Source: Rhizobium sp. BG4 (GTDB taxonomy: Bacteria; Pseudomonadota; Alphaproteobacteria; Rhizobiales; Rhizobiaceae). Taken from it: a DNA stretch of 64,000 nt. The notes beneath the pieces were generated by a model. That model had not been told where the DNA came from and ran no database searches. It saw only the letters and a list, made by a program, of their open reading frames with translations. The DNA lies in contig NZ_CP044125.1 in NCBI RefSeq assembly GCF_016864575.1, forward strand, positions 1,116,001 through 1,180,000, in the 5' to 3' direction. A program made the translations under genes and the position numbers. Of the stretch, positions 36,093 through 45,851 are shown piece after piece; position 1 is the stretch's first letter, and each line of letters starts with the position of its first letter.

Positions 36093-37568
36093 ATGAGCAG
36101 CCAAATCATTCCCGTTGAACCCTTTGACTATGTCGTCTTCGGCGGCAGTGGCGATCTCGCCGAGCGCAAGCTTTTGCCGGCGCTCTATCACCGCCAGATC
36201 GAGGGCCAGTTCACCGAGCCGACCCGCATCATCGGCGCTTCGCGCAGCCCGCTGACCGACGAGGAATACCGCAAATTCGCCCAGGAAGCTCTCAAGGAGC
36301 ACCTGAAGAAGGGCGAGTATGACGAGGCCGAAGTCGAGAAGTTCTGCAAGCGCCTGCACTATGTATCGGTCGACGCCCGCTCCGACGGCGGCTGGGACAA
36401 GCTGAAGAAGCTGCTCGACGACGGCAAGGATCGCGTTCGCGCCTTCTATCTCGCCGTTGCCCCGGGCATTTTCGGCGACATCTCGCAGAAGATCCACGAG
36501 CACAAGCTGATCACCAAGTCGACGCGCATCGTCGTCGAGAAGCCGATCGGCCGCGACCTCGCTTCCGCCCTGCAGCTGAACGACACGATCGGCAAGGTCT
36601 TCAAGGAAGAGCAGATCTTCCGCATCGACCACTATCTCGGCAAGGAAACCGTGCAGAACCTGATGGCGCTGCGCTTTGCCAACGCCCTCTACGAGCCGCT
36701 GTGGAACGCCAACTATATCGACCACGTGCAGATCACCGTCGCTGAAGCCGTCGGCCTCGAAGGCCGTGCCGGCTACTACGACACGGCTGGCGCGCTGCGC
36801 GACATGGTGCAGAACCACATCCTGCAGCTGCTCTGCCTGACGGCGATGGAAGTTCCCTCCTCGATGGATTCCGAAGCCGTCCGCGACGAAAAGCTCAAGG
36901 TGCTGCGCGCCCTGAAGCCGATCGACGCATCGAATGTCGAGCAGTTCACCGTTCGCGGCCAGTACCGCGCCGGCGCTTCCGGCACCGGTCCGGTCAAGGG
37001 CTATCTCGAAGAGCTCGAAGGCGGCGTTTCCAATACCGAAACCTTCGTCGCCATCAAGGCCGAGATCAACAACTGGCGTTGGGCAGGCGTTCCCTTCTTC
37101 ATCCGCACCGGCAAGCGTCTTGCCGGCCGCATGTCGGAAATCGTCATCACCTTCAAGTCGATCCCGCACTCGGTCTTCGACCAGTCTGCCGGCCGCATCA
37201 GCCAGAACCAGCTGATCATCCGCCTGCAGCCGGACGAAGGCGTCAAGCAGTCGCTGATGATCAAGGACCCGGGTCCGGGCGGCATGCGCCTGCGCAACGT
37301 TTCGCTCGACATGAGCTTTGCGGAAGCGTTCCATGTCCGTAACCCGGATGCCTACGAGCGCCTGCTGATGGACGTCATCCGCTCCAACCAGACGCTGTTC
37401 ATGCGCCGCGACGAAGTCGAGGCGGCATGGGACTGGGTTGACCCGATCCTGAAGGGCTGGGAATCCACCGGCCAGCTGGTTCAAGGTTACACCGCAGGCA
37501 CCTGGGGCCCGAGCCAGGCTATCGCGCTGATCGAGCGCGACGGCCGCACCTGGCACGACAACATCTAG
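36093..37568 (+). CDS. zwf: glucose-6-phosphate 1-dehydrogenase
   Basis: 491-residue enzyme that oxidises glucose 6-phosphate to 6-phosphogluconolactone, the entry to the Entner-Doudoroff pathway. The nucleotide-binding motif FGGSGDLAERKLLPALYH opens it, EKPIGRDL follows, and the active-site signature RIDHYLGKE is around residue 177. The start MSSQIIPVEPFDYVVFGG gives the standard length; an in-frame TTG at 36078 adds five residues and is less likely. First gene of zwf-pgl-edd. Confidence 0.96.
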   Translation: MSSQIIPVEPFDYVVFGGSGDLAERKLLPALYHRQIEGQFTEPTRIIGASRSPLTDEEYRKFAQEALKEHLKKGEYDEAEVEKFCKRLHYVSVDARSDGGWDKLKKLLDDGKDRVRAFYLAVAPGIFGDISQKIHEHKLITKSTRIVVEKPIGRDLASALQLNDTIGKVFKEEQIFRIDHYLGKETVQNLMALRFANALYEPLWNANYIDHVQITVAEAVGLEGRAGYYDTAGALRDMVQNHILQLLCLTAMEVPSSMDSEAVRDEKLKVLRALKPIDASNVEQFTVRGQYRAGASGTGPVKGYLEELEGGVSNTETFVAIKAEINNWRWAGVPFFIRTGKRLAGRMSEIVITFKSIPHSVFDQSAGRISQNQLIIRLQPDEGVKQSLMIKDPGPGGMRLRNVSLDMSFAEAFHVRNPDAYERLLMDVIRSNQTLFMRRDEVEAAWDWVDPILKGWESTGQLVQGYTAGTWGPSQAIALIERDGRTWHDNI

Positions 37569-37579
37569 GATCAACAGCG

Positions 37580-38278
37580 ATGGCAGCGACCATGCATGCT
37601 TTTGCCAATGCCGCGGAACTGGCCGCCAACCTTGCAGACAAGGTAGCGGACACGCTTTCCAAGGCGATCGCAGCGAAGGGAACGGCCACTATCGCCGTTT
37701 CCGGCGGCTCCACGCCGAAGGCCTTCTTCCAGGCGCTTTCGACGCGGGACCTCGACTGGCCGAAGGTGACGATCACGCTCGTCGACGAGCGTTTCGTGCC
37801 TGCGACCAGCGACCGCTCCAACCATCTGCTGGTTGCCAGCAACCTGCTGCAGAACAAGGCAAAAGCGGCGCGGTTTCTGCCGCTCTTCCACGACACGGGC
37901 TCCGCGGAAACGGCCGCGAAGCTTGCCGCCGCGGAGACGGCATCGATCGGCAACCCGTTCGATATCGTTATCCTCGGCATGGGCGGCGACGGTCATACCG
38001 CCTCGTTCTTCCCGGGCGGCAACAACCTGGCCGTTGCGCTGGATCCGAAGACGCCGCGCGGCATCATCACCATGGAAGCGCAGGATGCGGGCGAACCGCG
38101 CCTGACCTTCACTTTCTCCAGCCTTCAGGACGCCAAGCTCCTGGTGCTTCATATCGAAGGCCAGGGCAAGAAGGACGTGCTGACGAAGGCTGAAGGCGCC
38201 GGAGACGAGGCAGACATGCCGATCCGGGCCGTGCTGCGGCGGGCGGCAACGCCTGTCGATATCTACTGGGCTCCGTAA
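37580..38278 (+). CDS. pgl: 6-phosphogluconolactonase
   Basis: 232-residue lactonase of the NagB/Pgl-DevB type, hydrolysing 6-phosphogluconolactone. The conserved blocks are [45 protein letters not shown] (catalytic His) and [13 protein letters not shown]. It starts 11 bases after zwf, overlapping its regulation, and 65 bases before edd. The three-gene order is the rhizobial norm. Confidence 0.94.
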   Translation: MAATMHAFANAAELAANLADKVADTLSKAIAAKGTATIAVSGGSTPKAFFQALSTRDLDWPKVTITLVDERFVPATSDRSNHLLVASNLLQNKAKAARFLPLFHDTGSAETAAKLAAAETASIGNPFDIVILGMGGDGHTASFFPGGNNLAVALDPKTPRGIITMEAQDAGEPRLTFTFSSLQDAKLLVLHIEGQGKKDVLTKAEGAGDEADMPIRAVLRRAATPVDIYWAP

Positions 38279-38343
38279 CACCAAGCCTTCGGGCCGAGCC
38301 GCGAACATACAATTTGAACAGCAACCAAGGCAGGATAACTCCC

Positions 38344-40164
38344 ATGTCCGCTAACGCACGCATTTCTGCGATCACGTCCCGCATTGTCGAGAGATCAAAA
38401 CCGACGCGCGAGCGATATCTGGAGCGCCTGCGCGGCGCGGCATCGAAGGGTGCCGTCCGGTCCATCCTCGGCTGCGCCAACCTTGCGCATGGCTTTGCGG
38501 TCTGTTCCCCCGCCGAAAAGGATGCGCTCGCCGGCGACCGCGTTCCGAACCTCGGCATCATCACCGCCTATAACGACATGCTCTCGGCCCACCAGCCGTT
38601 CGAGACCTATCCGGCGATCATTCGCGAAGCAGCGGCCGAAGCCGGCGGTATCGCCCAGGTCGCGGGCGGCGTGCCTGCCATGTGCGATGGTGTTACCCAG
38701 GGACAGCCGGGCATGGAGCTCTCGCTCTTCTCGCGCGACCTGATCGCCATGTCGGCGGGCGTCGGCCTGTCGCACAACATGTTCGATGCGGCGCTGTTCC
38801 TCGGCGTTTGCGACAAGATCGTTCCGGGCCTGGTCATCGCCGCCCTCTCCTTCGGTCACCTGCCGTCGATCTTCGTGCCCGCAGGCCCGATGACGACGGG
38901 CTTGCCGAACGACGAGAAGTCGCGCGTGCGCCAGCTCTATGCCGAAGGCAAGGTCGGCCGCGCCGAGCTGCTGGAAGCTGAATCCAAGTCCTATCATGGC
39001 CCAGGCACCTGCACCTTCTACGGCACCGCCAATTCCAACCAGATGCTGATGGAAATCATGGGCTTCCATCTGCCGGGTTCGTCCTTCATCAATCCCGGCA
39101 CGCCGCTGCGCGAAGCGCTGACCCGCGAGGCCGCCAAGCGGGCGTTGGCGATCACCGCGCTCGGCAACGAGTTCACGCCAGCCGGCGAGATGATCGACGA
39201 ACGCTCTGTCGTCAACGGCGTCGTCGGCCTGCATGCGACGGGTGGCTCGACGAACCATACGCTGCATCTCGTGGCGATGGCGCGTGCGGCTGGTATCCAG
39301 CTGACCTGGCAGGATATCGCCGAGCTGTCCGAAGAGATCCCGCTGCTGGCCCGCGTCTATCCGAATGGTCTTGCCGACGTGAACCACTTCCATGCGGCAG
39401 GTGGCATGGGCTTCCTGATCAAGGAGCTGCTGAAGCAGGGCATGCTGCATGACGACGTGCGCACCGTCGCCGGTCAGGGTCTCGAGGCCTATACGATCGA
39501 CGCCCGGCTCGGCGAGAACAACACTGTCGTGCGCGAGCCCTCCCCCGAGAAGAGCCACGATCCGAAGGTGCTCGCCAGCATCGAGACGCCGTTCCAGGCG
39601 AATGGCGGCCTGAAGATGCTGCGCGGCAATCTCGGCAAGGCGGTCATCAAGATCTCCGCCGTCAAGCCGGAGCGCCACATCATCGAGGCACCGGCGATCG
39701 TCTTCCACAGCCAGCAGGAACTGCAAGACGCCTTCAAGGAAGGCAAGCTCAACCGCGATTTCGTCGCCGTCGTGCGCTTCCAGGGTCCGAAGGCAAACGG
39801 CATGCCTGAGCTGCACAAGCTGACGCCGCCGCTCGGCGTGCTGCAGGACCGCGGCTTCCGCGTGGCGCTGCTGACCGACGGGCGCATGTCCGGCGCGTCG
39901 GGCAAGGTTCCGGCCGCCATCCACGTCACCCCCGAGGCTGTCGAGGGCGGCCCGATCGCGCGCATCAAGGATGGCGACATCATCCGCCTCGACGCGATCC
40001 GCGGCACGCTGGAAGTGCTCGTCGACGCCGCGACCATGGCCGAGCGCGAGCCGGTGACGGCCGATCTCTCCGAAAACGAATACGGCATGGGCCGCGAGCT
40101 CTTCGCGCCCTTCCGCCGGGCGGTCGGTGCTTCCGACCACGGGGCGAGCGTCCTCTTCCACTGA
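38344..40164 (+). CDS. edd: phosphogluconate dehydratase
   Basis: 606-residue iron-sulfur dehydratase of the IlvD/Edd family, turning 6-phosphogluconate into 2-keto-3-deoxy-6-phosphogluconate. Cysteines expected to hold the cluster lie in [30 protein letters not shown] and [13 protein letters not shown]. The C-terminal part carries [30 protein letters not shown]. The start [18 protein letters not shown] follows AGGATAA. The aldolase gene (eda) is not in this window. A strong two-way terminator follows. Confidence 0.96.
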   Translation: MSANARISAITSRIVERSKPTRERYLERLRGAASKGAVRSILGCANLAHGFAVCSPAEKDALAGDRVPNLGIITAYNDMLSAHQPFETYPAIIREAAAEAGGIAQVAGGVPAMCDGVTQGQPGMELSLFSRDLIAMSAGVGLSHNMFDAALFLGVCDKIVPGLVIAALSFGHLPSIFVPAGPMTTGLPNDEKSRVRQLYAEGKVGRAELLEAESKSYHGPGTCTFYGTANSNQMLMEIMGFHLPGSSFINPGTPLREALTREAAKRALAITALGNEFTPAGEMIDERSVVNGVVGLHATGGSTNHTLHLVAMARAAGIQLTWQDIAELSEEIPLLARVYPNGLADVNHFHAAGGMGFLIKELLKQGMLHDDVRTVAGQGLEAYTIDARLGENNTVVREPSPEKSHDPKVLASIETPFQANGGLKMLRGNLGKAVIKISAVKPERHIIEAPAIVFHSQQELQDAFKEGKLNRDFVAVVRFQGPKANGMPELHKLTPPLGVLQDRGFRVALLTDGRMSGASGKVPAAIHVTPEAVEGGPIARIKDGDIIRLDAIRGTLEVLVDAATMAEREPVTADLSENEYGMGRELFAPFRRAVGASDHGASVLFH

Positions 40165-40167
40165 AAC

Positions 40168-40203
40168 GAAAAAAGCCCGCGAGACGATCGCGGGCTTTTT
40201 CTT
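40168..40203. terminator. bidirectional terminator between edd and the PilZ-like gene
   Basis: Twelve-base-pair stem AAAAGCCCGCGA / TCGCGGGCTTTT with a GACGA loop and T-runs on both strands (TTTTTCTTT on plus, TTTTTTCG on minus). It ends zwf-pgl-edd on the plus strand and the PilZ-like gene on the minus strand. Confidence 0.85.
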
Positions 40204-40220
40204 TCGTGCCTTGCAGCCGA

Positions 40221-40574
40221 TCAGCCGCGAACGTCGAGGACGTAGTCGCGATGAGCGGGATGCGTGCTGTAGACGAAGATCTTGTTCAGCTCCTTCTGCG
40301 TCAGCAGGCGCAGGAAGCGGACTTCGACCGTGTTGTTGGCATTCACCCGCATCAGCATGCAGCCGACCTTGGTGATGCGCGCATCCGGAATGTCGAGATA
40401 GAACTGCTTCGGCAGATTGAACTGCGTCAGGATAGCAAGAACAGCCGAGCTCATCGAGATGCGGATGATATCGCAACGGCGCGAGGCCATGTGCATGACG
40501 CCCTTCTCGGTATATTCGAGACGCGCCGCGTTCATCGTGTCCTCCATTTTGAACCGCTGTTCGCGGTCGTACAT
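40221..40574 (-). CDS. PilZ-like protein with degenerate motifs
   Basis: 117-residue protein. The order ARLEYTEKG, then CDIIRISMSSAVL, then FYLDIPDARITKVGCMLMRVNANNTVEVRFLRL matches the strand pattern of PilZ domains. The c-di-GMP-binding RxxxR is not visible and the D/NxSxxG motif is broken (ISMSSAVL), so c-di-GMP binding is doubtful. Start at MYDREQRF (AAGGAAG upstream) is preferred; MEDTMNAAR at 40547 is an alternative. The gene stands alone between two terminators. Confidence 0.6.
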   Translation of the reverse strand: MYDREQRFKMEDTMNAARLEYTEKGVMHMASRRCDIIRISMSSAVLAILTQFNLPKQFYLDIPDARITKVGCMLMRVNANNTVEVRFLRLLTQKELNKIFVYSTHPAHRDYVLDVRG

Positions 40575-40704
40575 GAAGGATTCTTCCTTATTCAAAAAAT
40601 GCCCAGATGGCGATGGATTGGCAATACCCAAGACCGTAACCCCACTCAATACAATGGGGGAATGCTAGCAGCCGGGACTTAACAGAAGGTATTGCAGAGA
40701 CACG

Positions 40705-40733
40705 TTTGGGGGCTTGTTTTCAAAGCCCCCAAA
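40705..40733 (-). terminator. agl operon terminator
   Basis: Eleven-base-pair stem TTTGGGGGCTT / AAGCCCCCAAA with a GTTTTCA loop, 17 bases after the aglK stop. It lacks a long T-run after the stem on the minus strand, so termination may be partial. Confidence 0.6.
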
Positions 40734-40749
40734 TTTGGCCGCGACATCC

Positions 40750-41838
40750 TCAGCGGCGATAGGTGCGGCCTTCGGCATCGAAGAGATGCAGCTTCTGGCG
40801 ATCGGCTGAGAACCGCATCTTCTGACCCTTCTTGATGTCGATGGTGCCGGGCAGCTTGACGATGATCGGTTCGCCCTGAACGAGGCCTTCGATATAAAGC
40901 AGCGTCACTTCGCCGAGCGCTTCGACGATCGAGACTTCGCCCTCGAACAGGTAGTCGTCGCCCGAGGCGATAATCAAATCCTCGGGGCGCACGCCGAAGC
41001 TTGCCGACTTGCCCTTCTCCGATGCCGCCGTTGCGATATCGAGCGTGACCGACTTGCCGCCGGTGAGCGTCACCGTCGTGGCGCTACCGGCCTCGGCAAC
41101 GACAGCCGGGATAATATTCATGGCCGGCGAGCCGATGAACTTGGCGACGAAGAGGTTTGCCGGACGCTCGTAGAGTTCGAGCGGGGCGCCGACCTGTTCG
41201 ATATGGCCAGCTGAGAGAACGACGATGCGGTCCGCCAGCGTCATCGCCTCGACCTGGTCGTGGGTGACGTAGATCATCGTCGTATCGGCCATCTGCTCGT
41301 TCAGACGGGCGATCTCGATACGGGTTGCGACGCGAAGGGCCGCGTCGAGGTTCGACAGCGGTTCGTCGAAGAGGAAGACCTTCGGGTTGCGGCAGATGGC
41401 ACGGCCGATGGCGACGCGCTGGCGCTGACCGCCGGAGAGCGCCTTCGGGAGGCGGTCGAGATATTTGGTGAGCTGCAGGCTTTCGGCGGCGGCACGTACG
41501 CGGCGGTCGATCTCCTGCTTGCTCTCACCGGCGATCTTCATGCCAAAGGCCATATTATCGAAGACAGTCATGTGCGGGTAGAGCGCGTAGGACTGGAAGA
41601 CCATGGCAATGCCGCGCTTCGACGGCGGCACGTCATTGACGTGCTGGCCGTCGATATACATGTCGCCGCCGGTGATATTTTCGAGGCCGGCAATCATGCG
41701 CAGCAGCGTAGACTTGCCGCAGCCGGAAGGACCGACGAAAACGATGAACTCGCCCTGATTGATCTCAAGGTCGATGCCGTGGAGCACGTCCACGGAACCG
41801 TATGACTTGCGAATTTCCTTAAGCGACAGTCCTGTCAT
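40750..41838 (-). CDS. aglK: alpha-glucoside ABC transporter ATP-binding protein AglK
   Basis: 362-residue ABC ATPase of the MalK/UgpC group. Walker A GPSGCGKST, Q-loop MVFQSYALYPHM, signature LSGGQRQRVAIGRA, Walker B VFLFDEPLSNLD and switch YVTHDQVEA are all intact. A C-terminal regulatory domain follows (FGVRPEDLIIASGDDYLFEG). Start MTGLSLKEIRKSYG follows GGGAGG; the longer frame to 41889 would overlap aglA. Last gene of aglEFGAK, 20 bases after aglA. Confidence 0.93.
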   Translation of the reverse strand: MTGLSLKEIRKSYGSVDVLHGIDLEINQGEFIVFVGPSGCGKSTLLRMIAGLENITGGDMYIDGQHVNDVPPSKRGIAMVFQSYALYPHMTVFDNMAFGMKIAGESKQEIDRRVRAAAESLQLTKYLDRLPKALSGGQRQRVAIGRAICRNPKVFLFDEPLSNLDAALRVATRIEIARLNEQMADTTMIYVTHDQVEAMTLADRIVVLSAGHIEQVGAPLELYERPANLFVAKFIGSPAMNIIPAVVAEAGSATTVTLTGGKSVTLDIATAASEKGKSASFGVRPEDLIIASGDDYLFEGEVSIVEALGEVTLLYIEGLVQGEPIIVKLPGTIDIKKGQKMRFSADRQKLHLFDAEGRTYRR

Positions 41839-41858
41839 CAGTGCCTCCCTCTGATTTC

Positions 41859-43511
41859 TTAGGCGAGCCGGGCGAAATATGCGCCCCACGCCGGAATATC
41901 GATCTTCCCACCGTAGTTATTGCTGGTGAAGCCGTGACCCGTCAACGCCTGCCAGTTGCCCTCGGGCAGCGCCACGGCGGTTTCGGCAGCGCCCATATTG
42001 AAAACGCAAAGCAGCTTCTCGTTTCCATACTCGCGCATAAAGATCAGCGCGTCACCCTGCGGATCGGCAAAGGCGATCTCGCCCTTGGCAAAGGCCGGGA
42101 ACTGCTTGCGGAAGGCGAGGAAGCGGCGGTAGTGCTCCAGCACCGAGTTCTCGTCGCCCTGCTGAACGCTGACGGCGCGCAGGATGTGCTCGACCGGAAC
42201 CGGCAGCCACGGCTTGACCGTGGAGAAACCGCCCTGAGCGACCTGGCTATCCCAGACCATCGGCGTCCGGCAGCCGTCGCGACCCTTGAATTCCGGCCAG
42301 AACTGGATGCCGTAGGGATCCTGCAGATCCTGATAGGCGAGGTCGGCTTCGGTCAGCCCGAGTTCTTCGCCCTGATAGAGGCAGACAGAACCGCGCAGCG
42401 TCATCAACAGCGAGGCATATTGCTTGGCGAAGGCATCGTGATCGGATACCAGCGAGCCCCAGCGGCTGACATGGCGCATGACGTCATGGTTGGAGAAGGC
42501 CCAGCAGGCCCAGCCATCGGGCGCCGCACGGCCGAAATCCTTCATCACCTCTTCGACGCGGTCGGGCGACAGCGGATCGGGCGCCAGGAACTCGAAGGCA
42601 TAGCACATATGCATCTTGTCGTTTCCGGACGTATATTCGCCGACGATCTCCAGGCCGCGCTGGCTGTCGCCGACTTCGCCGACGGCGGCGATCGCCGGAA
42701 ACTCTTCGAGCACGGCGCGGAAGCGCTTCAGGAACTCGAGATTTTCAGGGCGGTTCTTGTCGTAGATATGCTCCTGGAAATTATAGGGGTTCACGGCCGG
42801 CGCAGTGGAAGCGTTGCGGCGCTCAGGCGCCAGCGCCGGGTTGTCGCGCAACTGCTTGTCGTGGAAGTAGAAGTTGATCGTATCCAGGCGGAAGCCATCG
42901 ACGCCGCGCTTCAGCCAGAAGCGCACGACATCGAGCAGGCGGTTCTGCACCTCCGGATTATGAAGGTTCATGTCCGGCTGCGAGGTCAGGAAGTTGTGCA
43001 TGTAATACTGCATGCGCGTCGGATCCCACGCCCATGCGGAGCCGCCGAAGATCGACAGCCAGTTGTTCGGCGGCGTGCCATCCGGCTTCGCATCCGCCCA
43101 GACATACCAGTCGGCCTTGGCATTGGTGCGGCTCGATCTGCTCTCGACGAACCAGGGATGCTGGTCCGACGAGTGCGAGATGACCAGATCGATCATGACC
43201 TTGATGCCGAGGCGATGGGCCTCGGCGATCAGCGTGTCGAAATCGACGAGCGTGCCGAAGATCGCATCGACATTCTCGTAATCCGACACGTCGTAACCGA
43301 AGTCGCGCATCGGCGATGTGAAGAAGGGCGAGATCCAGATGGCGTCGGCGCCGAGGCTTGCGACATGCGGCAACCGGGCGGTGATGCCCTTGAGGTCGCC
43401 GATGCCGTCGCCGTTGGAGTCCTGGTAGGAGCGCGGATAGATCTGATAGATCACCGCGCCACGCCACCAGTCCTTGTCGTCAGCCAGTTGGGGTTGAGAT
43501 GCCACGCTCAT
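41859..43511 (-). CDS. aglA: alpha-glucosidase AglA (GH13)
   Basis: 550-residue cytosolic glycoside hydrolase family 13 enzyme that splits sucrose, maltose, trehalose and similar alpha-glucosides. It begins with WWRGAVIYQIYPRSYQDSNGDGIGDLKGI, the oligo-1,6-glucosidase-type opening. The catalytic triad reads as nucleophile Asp210 (GFRLDT), acid/base Glu279 (VGEVGD) and transition-state Asp343 (FSNHD). There is no signal peptide, in line with hydrolysis after import. Lies between aglG and aglK. Confidence 0.94.
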   Translation of the reverse strand: MSVASQPQLADDKDWWRGAVIYQIYPRSYQDSNGDGIGDLKGITARLPHVASLGADAIWISPFFTSPMRDFGYDVSDYENVDAIFGTLVDFDTLIAEAHRLGIKVMIDLVISHSSDQHPWFVESRSSRTNAKADWYVWADAKPDGTPPNNWLSIFGGSAWAWDPTRMQYYMHNFLTSQPDMNLHNPEVQNRLLDVVRFWLKRGVDGFRLDTINFYFHDKQLRDNPALAPERRNASTAPAVNPYNFQEHIYDKNRPENLEFLKRFRAVLEEFPAIAAVGEVGDSQRGLEIVGEYTSGNDKMHMCYAFEFLAPDPLSPDRVEEVMKDFGRAAPDGWACWAFSNHDVMRHVSRWGSLVSDHDAFAKQYASLLMTLRGSVCLYQGEELGLTEADLAYQDLQDPYGIQFWPEFKGRDGCRTPMVWDSQVAQGGFSTVKPWLPVPVEHILRAVSVQQGDENSVLEHYRRFLAFRKQFPAFAKGEIAFADPQGDALIFMREYGNEKLLCVFNMGAAETAVALPEGNWQALTGHGFTSNNYGGKIDIPAWGAYFARLA

Positions 43512-43546
43512 GTGCTTTCCTATGCGAAGTCAGGTCTTGGGATTGA

Positions 43547-44710
43547 TCAACCGCCCTTGACCGAGCCCGCCAGCAGGCCGCGCACCAGATACCGTTGCAG
43601 CGCGAAGAAGACGCAGAGCGGCACGATGATGGTGACGAAGGCCGAGGCCGTCAGGATTTCCCAGTTGCCGCCGCGCGAACCGAGGAGCGCATTGAGCGCA
43701 CCTGTAAGCACGAGGTGTTGCCTGTCGGTGCCGAGGAAGACCATGGCGACGAGCAGGTCGTTCCACACCCACAGGAACTGGAAGATCGCGAAGGACGCGA
43801 GCGCGGGGAAGGACAAGGGCAAAACGATTTTCACGAAAATCTCGAAATCGCTGGCGCCATCGACGCGGGCGGACTCGATGATCTCCTTCGGCAGCCCCGC
43901 GATATAGGCGCGGAGCAGATAGATGGCGAGCGGCATACCGAAGGCGGTATGCGCCAGCCAGATGCCGGGATAGGTCTTGGACGGCGCGTCGAGCAGCATG
44001 CCGACCTGATTGTAGAGCCGCAGAAGCGGGATCAGCGACATCTGCAGCGGCACGACGATGAGGCCGACGACGAGCGCGATCAGCAGCGCGCGGCCGGGGA
44101 ATTCCATCCAGCTCAGCGCATAGGCCGCGAAAGCCGCAATCAGGATCGGGATGATCGTTGCCGGGATGGTCACCGTCAGCGAGTTGATGAAGGACTGGCC
44201 GATCCCCTCGCCCGTCAAAACGGTGCGGTAATTGTCGAGGGTGAATTCCGGCGGCGTCGAGACCGCGACATAGACGCGGCGGCCGGCATCATCATCGGTA
44301 AAGGCAGCCGGCTTGGAATAGCGGTAGCTACCATCGGCATTGACCTGCAGCGACAGGCCCTCGCCGAGATCGGCGGTTTCGCCGGCCTTGTAGGCGGAGG
44401 GCTGCTGGACGCGGGTGCCGAAGGCGGTCAGCGAATGACCTTCCTGGCCCTGCAACAGGTTGCCCGCGATCACATAGGTCGCGCCTTCCTGTTTCTGCTG
44501 GTCGACGCCGCCGACGCGGGCGGCGACCGTGCGGGTCGAGCCGGCAAAGGAGGTCCACCAGCCGGAGACGACGATCTGGTCCTTGTCGCGCAGCGCGCTG
44601 ACGAAGATGCCGAGCGTCGGGATCAGCCAGATGATTACGATCAGGAGAACGCAGGCGTGAACGAACAGACGGGCGGGGCCGATCTTGAAGAAGCTTGCAG
44701 TCGCAGTCAT
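43547..44710 (-). CDS. aglG: alpha-glucoside ABC permease AglG
   Basis: 387-residue MalG-type permease. The first helix is at about 16-38 (LFVHACVLLIVIIWLIPTLGIFV). Then, before PPEFTLDNYRTVL near residue 153-165, comes a periplasmic loop of about 115 residues (RDKDQIVVSG... LQVNADGSYRYSKPAAFTDDDAG), where ordinary MalG-like proteins have some 20-40. The C-terminal helices and the ATPase-contact loop ESARVDGASDFEIFVKIVLPLSFPALA are normal. Starts one base from the aglF stop. The insert appears characteristic of AglG proteins; its function is unknown to me. Confidence 0.92.
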   Translation of the reverse strand: MTATASFFKIGPARLFVHACVLLIVIIWLIPTLGIFVSALRDKDQIVVSGWWTSFAGSTRTVAARVGGVDQQKQEGATYVIAGNLLQGQEGHSLTAFGTRVQQPSAYKAGETADLGEGLSLQVNADGSYRYSKPAAFTDDDAGRRVYVAVSTPPEFTLDNYRTVLTGEGIGQSFINSLTVTIPATIIPILIAAFAAYALSWMEFPGRALLIALVVGLIVVPLQMSLIPLLRLYNQVGMLLDAPSKTYPGIWLAHTAFGMPLAIYLLRAYIAGLPKEIIESARVDGASDFEIFVKIVLPLSFPALASFAIFQFLWVWNDLLVAMVFLGTDRQHLVLTGALNALLGSRGGNWEILTASAFVTIIVPLCVFFALQRYLVRGLLAGSVKGG

Positions 44711-44711
44711 C

Positions 44712-45725
44712 TCAGTGGCCTCCGAGTTCGCGGTTGGCGCGGCGGACGTTCCAGACCATGATCGGCGTCACGGCCAGCATGATGATCAGCGCGATGACGG
44801 CGCTTCGGCCGGAATCCCCGCCTCCGCGGAACATCCAGTCGAACATCAGGTTGGCGAGCACCATGGTCTGCCACTGGCCGTTGGTCATCGTCAGAACGAT
44901 GTCGAAGACCTTGAGGACGAGAATGGTGATGGTCGTCCAGACGACGGCGATCGTGCCCCAGACCTGCGGCACCATGATGCGCCAGAAGATCTGCCAGCCA
45001 TTGGCACCGTCGATAACGGCGGCCTCGATCGTCTCCTCGGGAATGCCGCGAAGGGCAGCCGAGAGGATGACCATGGCGAAGCCGGTCTGGATCCAGATGA
45101 GGATGACCATCAGGAAGAAATTGTTCCAGAAGGGAACCGAGATCCAGACTTCGGGCGTGCCGCCGAAGAGCTGGACGATAGCGTTCAGCAGGCCGATCTG
45201 GACGTCGTTGCCGCCGCGATATTCGTAGATGAACTTCCAGATGACGGAGGCGCCGACGAAGGAAATCGCCATCGGCATGAAGACGATGCTCTTGGCGATA
45301 TTGCCCCACCAGATGCGGTCGGTCATCACGGCGATGACGAGCCCGAAGAAGGTGCAGGCGGCGGGTACGACGGCAAGCCAGAGGATGTTGTTGAAGATCG
45401 ACTGGCGGAATTCGCGATCGCCCAGCGCCCACTGATAGTTGGCGAAGCCGACGAAATTGACGCCCGAGCGATCATAGAACGACAGGATCAGCGTCGCGAC
45501 GACGGGATAGACGAGATAGACGACGAGCAGAAGCAGCGCCGGGCCGATGAACAGCCAGGGGCGGATCAAGCCGCGGCGATTGAGATTGCGCGATGCGGCG
45601 CGGATGTCGCCATCCTTCACCGGCAGCGCCAGATCCAAGATCTTGTTCGAGAAATAAAAGTAGGCCGAGCAGGCGAAAACCGCCACGACCACCACGCCCA
45701 AAGCGGAAACTATCTGCGATAGCAT
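44712..45725 (-). CDS. aglF: alpha-glucoside ABC permease AglF
   Basis: 337-residue MalF-type permease. It has an extra N-terminal membrane helix (IVSALGVVVVAVFACSAYFYF, about 4-24), then a basic cytosolic stretch, and the normal six helices starting LIRPWLFIGPALLLLVVYLVYPVVATLILSF. The ATPase-contact loop is EAAVIDGANGWQIFWRIMVPQVWG. Second gene of the operon, 163 bases after aglE, with a hairpin between. Confidence 0.93.
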   Translation of the reverse strand: MLSQIVSALGVVVVAVFACSAYFYFSNKILDLALPVKDGDIRAASRNLNRRGLIRPWLFIGPALLLLVVYLVYPVVATLILSFYDRSGVNFVGFANYQWALGDREFRQSIFNNILWLAVVPAACTFFGLVIAVMTDRIWWGNIAKSIVFMPMAISFVGASVIWKFIYEYRGGNDVQIGLLNAIVQLFGGTPEVWISVPFWNNFFLMVILIWIQTGFAMVILSAALRGIPEETIEAAVIDGANGWQIFWRIMVPQVWGTIAVVWTTITILVLKVFDIVLTMTNGQWQTMVLANLMFDWMFRGGGDSGRSAVIALIIMLAVTPIMVWNVRRANRELGGH

Positions 45726-45851
45726 TCGTCCCTCCCCTGCTACCCCTGTCTATCTGAAGGGCTTACGCCGGCCTGCGTCAACTTCTCTACGCGTTTGACC
45801 ACAGTGCTGGCGCCGGCCGAACCCCTTTGAGGATCCGGCCCTGCATGCAGC

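Noticed and set aside
38395..40476. 693-codon minus-strand frame opposite edd, reaching the PilZ-like gene
   Set aside because: Shadow of edd and of the following terminator; the product is Arg/Gln/Asp-rich without any known motif.
41841..43907. 688-codon plus-strand frame opposite aglA and aglG
   Set aside because: Antisense frame spanning two well-supported genes; no ribosome site, no domain.
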